DNA of 64,000 bases from Hibiscus mutabilis (GCA_019671005.1 CM033732.1:12683932-12747931), one strand, 5' to 3'. Counted from the first letter of the stretch, positions 44,850-57,687 are shown. Program-made: numbers and translations. Notes: generated from the letters alone by a model not told the origin.

Positions 44850-45934
44850 CGCTCCTCCAGAGAAGGCCTTTTTGACAACATAAGGTCCCTCCCAACTAGG
44901 CATCCATTTCTCACGAAAATCTCGATGTATTGGCAAGATCTTTTTAGCACTAGATCACCCTCTTGAAATTCTCTGGGTCGAACCTTTTTATCATAAGCCC
45001 GCATCATTCTCTTCTAGTATATTTGACTATGACATATGGCTTTTAACCTCTTTTCTTCGATAAGATTTAACTGATCATACGAGCATGTACCCATTCTGTT
45101 TTGTCCAATTTCACCTCAGGCAAAACTCGAAGAGGCAAAATTTTTACCTCAATCGGTAATACTGCCTCCATTCTGTAAACCAGAGAATACGACATTGCCC
45201 CAGTAGAAATTCGTACTGAAGTTTGATATACAAACAAAGCAAAAGGGCAACTTCTCATGCCAATCTTTGTAAGTATCTGTCGTCTTCGCTATGATTTTCT
45301 TAATGTTTTTATTTGCTGCCTCCACTGCACCACTCATCTTTGGACGGTAATTTACATAATTGTGATGCATAATTTTGAACTGTTCACATGCCTCTGCCAC
45401 TGCCTTATTATTGAAATTAGTGGTGTTGTCAGTAATAACTCTTTTAGGTAGTCCATAACGACAAATAATCTCCTTCTTTAAGAACTTGCAAACTGTTGAT
45501 CTGGTGATATTGGCATATGAGGCTGCTTCTACCCACTTGGTGAAACAATCAATGGCCACAAGGATGAAGCGATGTCCATTAGAAGCTTTGGGATAAATTT
45601 GACCAATTACATCCATGCCCCAGACTACAAAAGGCCATGGTGAATTCATTATGTGAAGATGTATCAGAGGAGAATTGATTTTGTCTGCATATATCTGGCA
45701 CTTGTGACATTTCTTAGCATACTCGATGCAATCTCCTTCCATGGTCAACCATTAATACCCATATCTCATAATTTTTCGGGCTATTGCAAAACCATTGGCA
45801 TGTGTCCCGCATATTCCATCATGCACCTCTGTTAATATACTTCTGGCTTCTCGAGCATCAACACATCTTAAAAATATCTGATCCTTGCTTATTTTATACA
45901 AGATTTCGCCATCAAGCACATATCCTACAACCAT
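44850..45934 (-). pseudogene. Gypsy integrase (broken)
   Basis: The zinc-binding part includes HDGICGTHANG (45850-45780) and, in the next frame, CHKCQIYAD. The catalytic core carries the three acidic positions in WGMDVIGQI, VITDNTTNFNN and GAVEAANKNIKK. The C-terminal part (45258-45067) matches the GAMSYSLVYRMEAVLPIEV region of Tat integrases. At least two frame changes and stops interrupt it. The role in an intact element is insertion of the cDNA into the chromosome. Confidence 0.88.
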
Positions 45935-46137
45935 TCTCCTGATTGTCCTTTTATCTGGAACTTGATATACTGTAAAATATCATAATACCATGGGTTTCTA
46001 CCTGCCTCTTCTTCAATGCTATAACAGTGAATATAGGTATCGTAACTTTGCATATGAATCAGCACCATATCTTCTGGTTTGTTCGCTAGAAATACTAAAT
46101 CCAGTGTAGCTAAGGCATAAGCCATTTGATTATCTTT

Positions 46138-46624
46138 TCAGGGGAGATAAGTGAAAGTGATCTCTTTAAATTCTTTCATCAGCTCATGGATCAATTTTCG
46201 ATACTCAATCAACTTTGCATCCTTTGTTTCATATTCTCCATGAAGTTGGTAAATCACCAATGCAGAGTCTCCATATACTTTTAAAATCTCTATTTTCCTT
46301 TCAATAGCAGCTCGCAGACCCATAACACAAGCTTCATATTATGCCATATTGTTGGTGCACAAAAACTCCAGTTTACTTGTGAAAGGATAATGCGTATTAT
46401 CCGGGGAAATCAACACTGCTCCAATCCTACATCCAGGGCATTAACTGCTCCGTCGAAGTATAATTTCCAGCTTCATTCTCTGCACTTTCATTTTCCTCTA
46501 TAGAAATATTTATCACATCTTCATCTGGAAAATCAAAGTTCAGGGACTTATAATCCTCCGAGTTGCGACTGGCCAAGAAATCTACTATTGCACTTCCTTT
46601 TATTACTTTCTGGTTTACATACAC
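46138..46624 (-). pseudogene. Second (additional) RNase H domain of the Tat element (broken)
   Basis: 46323-46138 carries the conserved MGLRAAIERKIEILKVYGDS and LVIYQLHGEYETKD. 46624-46427 carries the linker NQKVIKGSAIVDFLASR. Tat elements have an extra RNase H beyond the one fused to RT, and these motifs are its landmarks. Stops separate the two pieces. Confidence 0.78.
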
Positions 46625-46756
46625 AATATCAAATTATGATAGCAACATTTGCCATTGGGCCAATCTTCCAGTCAAAGCTGTGCTTCCATCAAGAACTTCA
46701 ATGAATCAAGACGGGATATCAACCAAGTTGTGTGGTATAACATGTATTGTCTAAGT

Positions 46757-47912
46757 CTATGAGTTTCCCAGACCAAGGCACAACATAACTTTTTGAATTG
46801 GTAGGTATCGTACTTCACACTCTGTGAACTTTTTGCTCAAATAATAGATGGCTCTTTCTTTCCTTTTTGTATCATCATGTTGCCCCAGCACACACCCCAT
46901 CGAATTCTCATGAACAGTCAAGTAGAGAATCAGTAGTCTATCTGGAACCGGTGCTACCAAAATTGGAGCATTTACCAGATATTTCTTTATCTTGTCAAAT
47001 ATCGCCTGACATTCTTCATCCTATTCACCTGGATTATTCTTTCGAAGCAGCTTAAAATTGGATCACATTTATCGATCAATTGAGAAATAAACTGAAAAAT
47101 ATTTCAATATTCCTAGAAAACTACAAACTTCTTTTTGTGAACAAGGAGGCGGCAAATTATGAATTGCTTTCACCTTGTCTAGATCAATTTCGATTCCTCT
47201 TCTGCTAACCACAAAGCCTAAGAGTTTTCCAGATGTAACCCCAAAAGTGCATTTATTCGGATTAAGCTTTAACTGGTACTTCCTCAGATTCTGAATATGT
47301 TCCTCTTCAGTTTGAGACTTGGCAATCATGTCGTCCACATACACTTCAATTTCTTTGTGCATCATGTCATAGAAAAGAGTCACAATGGCTCGCTGGTATG
47401 TTGCCCCAACATTGTTTAATCTAAAAGGCATTACCTTGTAACAATATGTTCCTCACAAGGTTATGAATATCATTTTTCCATGTCTTCTGGGTCCATCTTT
47501 ATCTGATTATATCCCAAAAAACCATCCATGAAATAGAATTATGAATGTCCTGATGTATTGTCCACCAGAATATCTATGTGAGGCAGAGAGAAATTATCTT
47601 TTGAATTGCTCAATTCAAATCTTTGTAATCAACGCAAATGCGTACTTTTCCATCTTTCTTTGGCACCGTGACTATATTAGCCACCCATTCTGGATACTGT
47701 GCCACTTTCAAGAAACCATCATCAATATGCTTTTTGACCCCTTTCTTTATTTTCAATACCGTTTTCGGTCTCAATCTTCTAAGCTTTTGCTGAACCGATT
47801 TACATTCTGGCCTTATTGGCAATTTGTGTACCATGATACTTGTACCCAATCCTGGCATATCTTGGTAGGACCAGGCAAAAACATCTTTGAATTCTTGCAA
47901 CAGATCAACCAA
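46757..47912 (-). pseudogene. Gypsy reverse transcriptase with its own RNase H (broken)
   Basis: 47912-47610 has EFKDVFAWSYQDMPGL and KKDGKVRICVDYKDLN. 47431-47069 has the active site EVYVDDMIAKS and CTFGVTSGKLLGFVVS. 46960-46757 is the RT-linked RNase H with YLTVHENSMGCVLGQHD and AIYYLSKKFTECEVRY. Between 47431 and 47610 several stops and a short loss break the palm domain. The first catalytic Asp region is present but out of frame. Non-functional. Confidence 0.9.
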
Positions 47913-47924
47913 CTTTTGTTTTAC

Positions 47925-48236
47925 TTATGGCGAGAAAGCAGCACCGATCTTCACCTTCTTTTTAACTTCTTCTATACCCAGATTCAGAACTTCTATCTCC
48001 TCTTTATAAGGTAGGATATGCTTATCTTCCTTTTCCACCAACCTTAATAATTCGTTGGGAATTTCACATTTTGTCTCGTCTTCAACCTCATTAACTTCCA
48101 TTGAACACTCTGGCCGCTCAAAATCTAATTTGGGATCGGGTTCAGAATCATTCATACAATTAATAGTTGAAGACCTACAAAAAAAATAAAATATATGTTG
48201 GAAAGAATGCGAAAAAACAAGAAACATGTTTTCCAT
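47925..48236 (-). pseudogene. Acidic spacer between protease and RT
   Basis: A Glu-rich stretch (VEDETKCEIPNELLRLVEKE) links protease to RT in this lineage. It ends in a TAA just before the RT. No enzymatic motif. Confidence 0.6.
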
Positions 48237-48679
48237 TTGAGAATCACAATGAAAGCATCTTTATTGAAAGTAAACTTGCATAATATCCCTTTATAGATAA
48301 TCCCTCATACTTGCAGGAAAAAGTATGAGGTGGCTCTTGGCATTTACTCTGTTTTATTCTTAAAGACTAAGAGGAGGACTTCAGATGTCCAATTGTTCAG
48401 GATATCACCAGGAAAGCATAGACGTATTCCCTCCAAAAACTTCTCAGACTGGGATCCCTCAAATATGCCATTGATGCACAACTTTCCCATGCTTTCACTG
48501 AAGATCTCATCTTCCTAGAGTCTCATTGCCTCCTGGTTGTCTTTCTCCAGTTGCTTCTCTACATTGACGAACACACGCGACTTGAAGATGCTTGTCAAGG
48601 CTGGAAAGATCATGGGCTCCCAAGTTGTCTCAATTCCCAAAAAACGGGTCCTCATTCGATCCTCATTCTTCTTCAGATC

Positions 48680-49748
48680 CTATTTCCTTTGTTGAAGGTT
48701 AGGCTTAAAACAAAGCCCAAAGCAATCTTTCTTCATTAAGATGGGCTTAAGATGCAGACAACCATGTGAATCTTTCGTAAATCTTTTTCCAATCATTGCC
48801 CCTCTACCAAGTGTCTCACGAACTGTCATCTTGGTGCAATTTGATAACCTCGGGTAAGGCATCGGCTTCCCTTCTGCAACAAAGGTTACGTTTATGAACT
48901 CAAAAGCTCGAAATGAACATTCTAAAGCATTTCTATCAGTCTCAATATATGGAGCTTCAGTTGACAGAAACTTCAGCTTTTGGTACAAATACGATGGCAC
49001 TACGCCAGCAGAATGAATCCAAGGCCCTCCCAGCAAGAAATTGTAAGTCGGCTTTATATCTATGACAAAAAAATCAACATTGTAAAGTACGGGTTCAATT
49101 AATAGTGGCACCTTGATATTTCCCAAAACTTCTCAGGTTTTTCTATCAAAAGCCATCGCTTTATTCTTGTAAGTCTTCATATAGGAATCGTCAATTGGCA
49201 ACCTTTGCAAAGTCGCCATCGATAAAACATTCAACTCTGACCCATTATCAACCAATACTCCTAGAAGAACATGCCCCTTACACTGATTTGTGATATTTAA
49301 AGCTTTGACAGACCCCATCCCTCCTTTCGAAATCTCATAATCAGTAAAGGTGATGTAGTTATCAGAAGCTATGTGATTTAAAATTCTGTCTAGCTTATAT
49401 ACCGATATATCATTCAGAACAAAAGTTTGATTTAGCACCTTAATCAAAGCATTGCAGTGCCCTTCTGAACTCAACAATAGTTTAAGGATAGAAATCCTAG
49501 CTTGCTGTCTCTTTAACTGCTCAACAATACTATATGTGTTTCAGAAACTTCAAGAACTCCTGGGCTTGCTCCTCAGTGACAGGCTCGTTTATTTTCGAAG
49601 CTGGTTCTTCCCCAAATATTATCTCTAGTGCCAACGGGGCATTTTCTTTCTCTTTTTCTGACTCTTTAGAAACTTCTAAAGAATAACATTTCCCACTCTT
49701 GGTGAAATGCCCAACTTCATTCACTGTCTCCCCATCAGACATTTCCAT
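48680..49748 (-). pseudogene. Aspartic protease region of the Gypsy polyprotein (broken)
   Basis: 49748-49530 is the lead-in, with EQAQEFLKFLKH. 49477-49133 has ISVYKLDRILNHIASDN and the protease site GVLVDNGSELNVLS, in the form Tat elements use (D-N-G-S). 49126-48680 has VDFFVIDIKPTYNFLLGGPW. A stop near 49130 separates the two halves. Confidence 0.82.
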
Positions 49749-51728
49749 TTTCCCGCTTCTTCCAGTAATTTTACCTGCTCTTGAGGCTTTGACTTTTTAG
49801 GTACTGTCATGTTAGCAGCATAATTCCATGGGACCCTTCGAGTGTCTTTGAATGCAAATGGTGCTGGAGGAGAGATCACAACCGTAGGAGTTGTTATTGG
49901 CTTCACATTACTGGAAGAGCTTCCAACTTTTGGTCTAGCAAAAATGATCAATGGTCTATTTACTCCATATTTACCTCCGAAACTTTCAGGAGTATACACC
50001 TCTACTTCTTTTCTCTCACCCATCTTCTCAAAGAATTCAATCTCATTGTTATTCATCATCTTCTAGATCGAACATCTGAACTCAGCACAATGCTGGATTT
50101 CATTACCATCCTCCTAATGATATTCACAATGAATGCTCGACTGCACTTCTTTTTCAACCTTCATGCCTATCTGTATCATTCCAACATTGTACAACTATTC
50201 AAATACCCATTTCAAAGGAGATCTGATTTTAGATACACTCTTTAGCCGCTTGGCTTCATCATCTTTCTCTATTGCGTTCACCCTTTATCCTTATTGATTT
50301 GGCAACTGATTAGCCGCTATATTAGGTTCTTCAAACTTTAGCATACCAGTATTCACGAAATTCTAGACTACTTTTTTTAACATTGTGCAATTTTGATTGT
50401 GTGTCCTGAGATCCTAGTATGATACTCACAGTGTGCCTTTGGATCATACCATAGAGGATATAGGGTTGAAGGGGTGTCAGATAATAGTGTTTTACCAAAT
50501 TCGCATCAAACAACTGTGGATACAGCTCCGTATATGATATTGGTAGAGGTGTGAAATTCATCATGTCATTTCTCGAGCCTCGAGAATCCTTCCTATTTAA
50601 ATTCTGTGAACTTCCTGATGCACCAGCTGATAAAATTGTAACATTCTTTGGGGCCTCATAAGCACTCGTATTTTTCACTTCATTATCCTTCATTTTAGAA
50701 GTCTTACGAGAACTCTCCCCACTTTCCAATCTTCCACTCTTAATTGCTGCTTTGATCAATTCACCAATTATCACCATGTCAGCAAAATTATGAGTAGCAT
50801 TGCCTATCAAATACTCAAAGAGTGGTCCCTCAGAGTGTTTACAACATGTGATTGACCTCATTTTCCAACAACGCTGGCTATACCTACACCGCTAGTTCCC
50901 TCAACCTTTGTGCATACTGACAGAAACTCTCGGTAGTTTCTATTATATAGCTTGCAACATGACCCAGCTAGGAACCATTTCAGATACATGCTTATACTGC
51001 TCATCGAAAGCTCTGGAAAGGTCTTTCTACGACCTGATGTTGAGTCGACTTAATTGTGCATACCATCGCGCTACTGAGCCCGTCAAGCTATCTTGAAAAC
51101 ATTGAATCAACAATTTTTCATCATTCAAATAAGCAGCCATCTTGCGACAGTACATAGTAAGATGTGCCTTCGAGCAAGTCATTCCATCATACTTTTTAAA
51201 ATTAGGTGCCTTGAATTTGGGTGGAAGGATCAAATAAGCAACCAAACTTAAATCAGCAGCACTGAACCCCTGATTGCTCATTTTCTGCATTTCTAGCAAT
51301 CTGTCTTCCAGAGCCTTGCAACGTTCCTCGTATTTTCTCTCAATTTCAACACTAATCTTTTCAACCTCATTGACTATGTTCAAATCAGAGACTTCGTCGC
51401 CACTTCCAAAATTTGCTCCAATATGGATCGAGTGGCTAGCAGTTGCTCCAGCTAGATTAATTTAGACCTTCTTCACAAGAGGTGGTCCTTCAGGCTATTC
51501 CTTCATATGAGATGTAGTGTCCACCTGTTCATTCACGTTGTCTACGGTACCCTCATACACCTTGCTCTTTCCAGATTCCTTTGGTCCCAACAAAGTAGTC
51601 AGGTGACTGATAATATCCCTCTGTGTCTGAGCAAAATGGTCATTCATAGATTACTCAATCCTGTCAAATCTATTCTACACCTCGACACAATCATTCTCAA
51701 GACTAGCAATTCTGTCATTAACATTCAT
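49721..51728 (-). pseudogene. Gag-like capsid protein of the Tat element (broken by stops)
   Basis: The ATG at 51728 opens MNVNDRIASLENDC, the usual coiled start. The core has FKAPNFKKYDGMT, KMAAYLNDEKLLIQCF and QDSLTGSVARWYAQL (51383-51027). 50861-50331 continues with HNFADMVIIGELIKAAIKSG. 50059-49721 has APFAFKDTRRVPWNYAANM. Stops at 51675-51677, 51651-51653, 51495-51497 and 51462-51464 all stand where relatives have Gln. In an intact element this forms the particle that packages the RNA. Confidence 0.85.
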
Positions 51729-52143
51729 GGTTATAGAGTGTTAAGCTTGTTTCGTATGAATGCGGAATGATTGTGATTCAAAAACAAACTGCCATAAAAC
51801 CTTTCTTTATTAAAAACCTTTATTAATAAGAAAATGATACCATATGTTGCTGTATGCATGAATGCATGAATGATTAGTGGGTATTGAGTTCAAAGACAAA
51901 TCTTTAGAAAAACATCCATTTAACTAGGAAAAGTCGAATACATGAAATGGATAACTTCAATTACAGGAAACTATTAGCTCTAACTCCTAAGTTAACTATC
52001 TCATTCAGCAGGCGGATAACCATTTCTTCAAGCTCCAGATCAATGTCAGGGAGTTGTAGCAGTTTAACAACATTCTTTGACAGTATCTAAACATACTGAG
52101 CAATGCCCCTTACTCGTCCTTTAAAGATAACTAGTTCATTATT

Positions 52144-52725
52144 CTAATCTTGAAATGTATGTTGTGCTGCTTTATATTTCTGTTTCCACGCTCCACTTTC
52201 TTGATACAGTGCACTTTCAAAATTTGCGAGTTTCCCTTTTAAGTTCTGAACTGTGTTTTCTAACTCAGCCATTTTTTTCTTCAACTCTTCCTTCTCTTCT
52301 TCGGCAGCGTCTCTTCCTTCATTGTAATGCCCCATGAAAACTTGTTCTATTTGCGATACCTGGGACATTAATTCTTCATTCCGTGCTTCCAATTTTGAAT
52401 TTTGAGTTGACAACTCTAAATTATGTGTCTCTTTTCCTTCTAGCTTCTTTTTAGTACGGTCATACGATTCCTTCAAGTCTTGTATCTTTTTTTGGATAAT
52501 TTTTGTGTTGTCTTCATACATTTTCTTGTAATCATTCTTCTCTTTTGCGACCCTATCTAACTGTTTAGACAAATCATTGATCATCCTGCTTGTGCTTCTT
52601 TTTTGTGTCTTTTTACACTCTAAATGAGTTTCCTTTAAATCCTTCAATTCTTGACTGACTTTTCGATTTTGTTCATAAAATTCCTTTTTCTTACCTTTCT
52701 GTACATCTATCTCTAATGTCGCCAT
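52144..52725 (-). pseudogene. Coiled-coil part of the extra ORF1
   Basis: 193 residues, very rich in Lys and Glu, starting MATLEIDVQKGKKKEFYEQN and predicted by eye to be coiled coil for most of its length (repeats such as LEARNEELMSQVSQIEQV). It follows the DUF7745-like domain on the same strand, as in related cotton elements where both belong to one ORF. No enzymatic motif. Confidence 0.7.
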
Positions 52726-53052
52726 GGATAGTTTTGCTTCAACTCTTCGATTCGTTTCTCATACCCTTTCAATTATTTCCTACTGATGGTGCATCTCTCG
52801 CACGTTCATTGATCAGACCAATATTCCCCGTGCTTGTCTGTAGGATGCCATCGTTAACCCTTCGAGCCTTCTATTGCACATAATTTTGCATGACTTTTGA
52901 ACCATCCTAAATTTTTACCCTCATCGGCGTCTCATGCGCTATTACAACATCTTTTATTTTTATCTCGTAGCCCGCCGTCTTGTGTATATACTCAAACTCT
53001 TCTATGCCAGCGGTAGTAGGAATTAAATGTCTTGATCCGAATTGTCGAGACA

Positions 53053-53959
53053 CTAACAGTGGGTAATAGGCTGTTCTTCCCTAAATTCCCGGTAGTGGAA
53101 CCAATCGAATTTTCCACATCGATATAGGTAACCAACCAAATTCAGCCAATGAGCCTTCCAAACAATCTCTGAGTCTTTCATATTCAGAAATTGTTCTTTC
53201 CACTGTTCTTCTGTCATTCTCTCAATCGGACATACTGCAAGGTGTTCCTCTAGTGGTGAATAGTCAGTACAGAACCTACGAGCTCTATAAGGCGCAACCC
53301 ATCTATGGCATCGAAACCAAACCTCTAACAATTGAGCACAGCCCCAGAATCTTCCTTCCCCTGTTCTTTTGCAAGCGGTCAGTGTTCTATAGGTCTTTAC
53401 CAAGATAGGTGGCACCGGGTTTACCTTGTTCTTTAAGCGCTCAAACAGCCCGATAGTTGATGGATCAATATAGTTCGGAGTCCTCGAAAATAACACTAAT
53501 TCGTAGATACATAGGGCGTACATGATTCTTTTCCTTTCTGGCTCATTACTCGCTAGAATCAATTCTTGAATTACTTTCCAGTGTATATGTTCATTATCCT
53601 CGGTTATCTCGTCGTTCCCTTTTTGTTTTAATTTTCCGTTGAACCAGATTTCATTTTTTCCCAATAATTGTCTTCAGTTTTCTTCTAAAGGTTGAATTAT
53701 TAGGAGGCCTCCTATAAATATTGTCTTTCTCAAATCTCGGGAAATATAACAAAGCCTCATACTCCTCCAGTGTAGGCGTCATATCCACTTTTCCGAACGT
53801 GAAGCAATTATATGCCGGGTTCCAGTACTGTGTCATGGCCCTAATTAATTCTTGATCCACTGGGACGTCTAATAACATCACTATATCCCTAAACTCTATC
53901 TGAAAAGCCTTCTTCATAGTTTCATCCCATTGTTCCCACATCATTTTGAGTTCCGTCAA
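53053..53959 (-). pseudogene. Extra ORF1 of the Tat element: DUF7745/plant-mobile-domain-like protein (frameshifted)
   Basis: 53959-53651 has QYWNPAYNCFTFGKVDMTPT and LEEYEALLYFPR. 53664-53053, in another frame, has NYIDPSTIGLFERLKNKVNP, CKRTGEGRFWGCAQLLEVWF and DYSPLEEHLAVCP. These are the landmarks of the DUF7745 family, abundant in cotton genome annotations and related to the plant mobile domain. The frameshift lies near 53655. Function is unknown; Ogre-type elements carry an ORF1 of unknown role in this place. Confidence 0.75.
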
Positions 53960-54733
53960 ACATTAATTCTGCCCTAAATTCATTCTCGCAATTTTCTTGG
54001 TTCGTGATACATAGTCTCCCCTAATACTGTCTCCCTTGATGAACTGGGTTTCTTCTGACCATGACCAGACTGTAGTATTATCCTCTCCCTGTCTATCAGA
54101 CCCCTCAGCTGTATAAGACATTTCCTATTCCATTGACTTCGAACTCAATACCCCTATGAATACAATTATGATGCAAAATACATATAACAAAACATAGAAA
54201 AACAAAACAAAAGAAACAGTGTCAATATGGTGAAAATATACCTGTAAACAAAATAATTGCTATGAAATAAACAATTTATTTTGCACACACAAAATAACCA
54301 AAGAAATGTATTTAAATTAGCAACACCCTGTCCTAGGTCCCTGTCTGGATCTAATGTGGTAGGTTTCGATCTAGACTCTGGGTACCCGAACTATCGTTAC
54401 TCGACTACAACAAGACATCGATTCAGGAGTATACGACCCCTTATAGCCGAGGCGTAACCTCACGGTGTATAAGGTTGGTATACTGGAAGGAGGACAAAAT
54501 TCTGATCACGGAGCTGAATAACTCAAGAAAGATCATGCCTCACTCCCACTCACGGGTGAAAACCCTGGGTAGAAGGCTTATGCATGAATGCCAATTTATA
54601 TCACACAAGAAAAAGCTATCTCCATTCTGTCTGAAAATTCATCCAATAATTATGGAAAAAATTAAATTCAAATTACTTTCCCAAAATGCCACGTAAAATT
54701 AATTAGGCCCGGCTCTCGATTTTTTTAAAAAAG
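53960..54733 (-). other. Leader region of the 17-kb element
   Basis: Untranslated region between the primer site and ORF1. No open frame with a recognisable product. Confidence 0.5.
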
Positions 54734-54752
54734 TCCCCAACGGAGTCGCCAA
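54734..54752 (-). other. Primer-binding site of the 17-kb element
   Basis: TGGCGACTCCGTTGGGGAC on the - strand lies 3 bases after the 5' LTR end. Its form (TGG..., 18-19 bases) and place fit a tRNA primer site; I did not identify the tRNA with confidence. Confidence 0.75.
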
Positions 54753-56277
54753 GCTATCGTGACCATTTTTGAAATCTTGTGTGTAAAAATAGCCTGGCGA
54801 TTGATCTTTTGTAAAATTAGGATTTTTTAACCATTTTAATTTAATTTTGAAATTTTAAGGTTTTTCATATTAAATTGGACTTTCCCTTATTATCCTTAAA
54901 AACATTTTGGAGTCGTCACCGATCATTTTGAGGTAGACCAGGCACTGAAAAAACAAACCAGAGATTCTGTCTTAAAAATTGGGTTTGGGAGTTGGTTACG
55001 TGTGGGGAAGATTAGCACCCTACAAACGCCTGTTATCGGTACCTTAATCTTACGTGGCATTTTGGCATTTCGAATAATTATTTGAATTTAATTTATTAAA
55101 TAATTATTAAATGAATTTAAATTCTAAATGCAAATATCTTTTTATAAGGAAATTCATTTTATTCGAATATGAGATTAAAAACACCCCGTTAAGTGGCACC
55201 CCTATTTATATTTAAAAATGAATTTCTAACATAAAAGGTTTTAAATAAATGACCTTTTATTGTCTTATTCATTTTAAGTACCAACCTAAAATGGTTCTAA
55301 TTAATTAATTATTTATACTATAAATATAAATTAATTTAATGGCTTTTATGAGAAAATGCCAATTGCTTGAACACCTTCCATATATTTAAATCCTTAAATT
55401 AATAATATTCCTAATCAATTAATTGTTCTAATTAATTAAAGTACTAGTCCTAATTAAGGCTCTAACAATTAATTAAGTCAATATTATAAGTGGAAATGTA
55501 TATTAAATATACATCTTTAAAGCCAATGTTGAGATAATATCTCATTGTAAACAATAGAACACCATCCAAATTTGGGCCTCAAAGATTCTATTTAATATAC
55601 ATTTAATTAACTAAAATGTATCCTAATTAATTATTTAATTTCAATTAAAGTACTAAGTTGATATTCAATTATAAGTGTAGTACATATTAAATATATTCAT
55701 TAAAATCCATGTTGAGATAACACCCTATTGCAAATAATGGAACATCATCCAAATTTGAATTTTAAAATTTATATTTATTATACATTTAATTACTACAATT
55801 TTCTATTCACTTTAATTATTGAATCCTAATTAGAGAACCTAGACTAAAGGCTCTAATAATTAATTAATACTATGCGATTAAGTCATCTAACAAATACTTC
55901 TATATGCATTAATTTAAATCATGCATTCAATCATATAAATTAAGCAATTAAAATTAAATTAATAATGAAATTAAGGATCATATTGAAATTTTATTAAAAC
56001 TGACAGCCCAATTACGAAGAAATAGTGAGTCAATTGAAACGTTTAAAACCTGAAGAGTTCAATTATAGGATGCGAGGACCAAATTGAATAGATTACAAAA
56101 GCTAGGGAACAAATTATAGGGAAATTGGGACTAAATTGAGAGAAATCAAGACTTTGGGCAAAAACAAAAGGGGATCCATATAAAAAGACGCGGATCTAAC
56201 CCGACATGTATATTGATGCGTGGGTCTTAGCTGACTCAGTGCCAAAATGGCACTGTTTCACTCAGGCTATAAAACAG

Positions 56278-56285
56278 GCTAAACC
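56278..56285 (+). promoter_or_regulatory. Antisense TATA box in the 5' LTR
   Basis: GGCTATAAAACAGGC on the + strand, homologous to 41878-41885, again followed by a CT-rich stretch. Confidence 0.5.
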
Positions 56286-57346
56286 GAATTAGCTCAGACA
56301 TTTCACCCAAATTCCCTCTCTCTCTTCTCTCTCACTCATCTCTCACTCCTCTCAATTCTCTCCGAAAACAAATAACCCATTCCTAGAAAATAGAACCCTT
56401 AACCGATCAAAATTCGTGTTCATCATCTGTTCTTCCCTAAATTCATCCAAAAACCTCACTTTGATTCACCACAACACCCAAAACCATTTATTTCATGTTT
56501 CTTTTCGATCAAACCTCCATATTCACTCGAAATTCATCCATTGTTCTTCACAATTTCCCCATTTGATCCTTAAAAACACAAAAACCCTTCCTCCAATTTG
56601 TTTCCCAAGATCAAAAACCTATATCCCCATTCATGTTCTTAGCCGTTCTTCCCCAAACTAACAAACCCTAGAACTTCGGCCTAATTTCGCATGTCCGCCG
56701 CCCTAATCCTTTCCGATATGTTTGCCGGCTGCCGGAGGTGATGCCGGCCATCACCAATCACCGTCTCTTGTCATATTTGTCTTCACTCTGACCACCTCCA
56801 AAACTCCCAGCCACCGCCTGCAACTTCCGGCCACTGTCTAGTTCTGGCCGGCCGTCGTAAGGCGATTTTTGGTCGTCGTGCCAAAACCCTAAAATACCCA
56901 AAAAAATTCATTTTTCACTCCGATTCGGCCTAAACTACCTGATCCAACAGGATCTCCCGACTTTCCCCTATATCTACCCAAAACCGAACCATTTCTATCA
57001 TTTTTACTCTGCCATAAACCTAAAACACTCTCCAACTACCACTCAAAATAAAACTCCGATGACTTTTAAGATAGGTTTCCGATGACCTTTTTATTTTCCT
57101 TTACTGTGTTTTGTTTTTAAACCTGGATCTAATACTTTTTTTTTATTTTTTGCAGGAAAATAAAAGGTTCGAACAGAGGACTACATTTTGGTATAAACAG
57201 TGTAGATCCAGTGACGGCTTGACTTCGATGACTGTTTGTCTTCTCCGGTGACTCCTGACTTTTCAGGTAACCCTTCGACTTTCACTCTCTCTTCAATTAT
57301 TAGGGTAATTATTGCACCGTTCATTAATTCCTACACTTATTCTCTC

Positions 57347-57356
57347 TTCATTTATA
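57347..57356 (-). promoter_or_regulatory. Sense TATA box of the 5' LTR
   Basis: Read on the - strand, CTATAAATGAAG follows GCCACGTGGC by about 100 bases. This would be the promoter of the element's genomic RNA. Confidence 0.6.
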
Positions 57357-57682
57357 GCAGGGGTAAACGATGATGTCATAGCCTGTTAGCTGTTGACAGT
57401 TGGCTCTGGCAAGGCTTAATCCGAGTGCAGCATGAACGAGCCAGTAGCAAGATGCCACGTGGCCATTTGGGCGGGGTGTTTCTTTATCCGATAGAACACA
57501 TATTTGGGCTGGAATTCAATTGTAATGGGGTTTTAGGGCTTTTTTGGGCTTTCAGGTTTTCTTGTAAAATGTAATGGACATTTAAAATGGGTTGTATTTC
57601 TAATTTTGGACTATTATTTATTATTTGGGCTATTTATATTATTTATTTATTTATTAAGCCCGGTCAAAATTCGGGTATTACA

Positions 57683-57687
57683 GGGTC
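57683..57687. repeat. Target-site duplication of the 17-kb Gypsy element, right
   Basis: GGGTC, identical to 40331-40335. Confidence 0.9.

Larger units (their letters stand above)
40336..57682 (-). mobile_element. Complete but coding-dead Tat/Ogre-like Gypsy retrotransposon, 17.3 kb
   Basis: Bounded by a perfect 5-bp duplication GGGTC and two roughly 3-kb LTRs in the same orientation. On the - strand the order is 5' LTR (54756-57682), primer site, ORF1 (DUF7745-like, then coiled coil), gag, protease, RT with RNase H, a second RNase H, integrase, a 3' minisatellite region, polypurine tract, 3' LTR (40336-43326). The extra ORF1 upstream of gag and the dual RNase H are hallmarks of the Tat/Ogre lineage. 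All coding parts carry stops or frameshifts, so it cannot move by itself. The LTR copies have diverged by scattered substitutions and small indels. Confidence 0.93.
54756..57682 (-). repeat. 5' LTR of the 17-kb element, 2927 bp
   Basis: It aligns with 40336-43326. Differences include loss of an (AT)n tract (near 55680) and of a segment near 57475. The inner end has mutated from CA to TA (- strand). Sense TATA at 57347-57356 with G-box CACGTG at 57456-57461; antisense TATAAAAC at 56278-56285. Confidence 0.92.
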
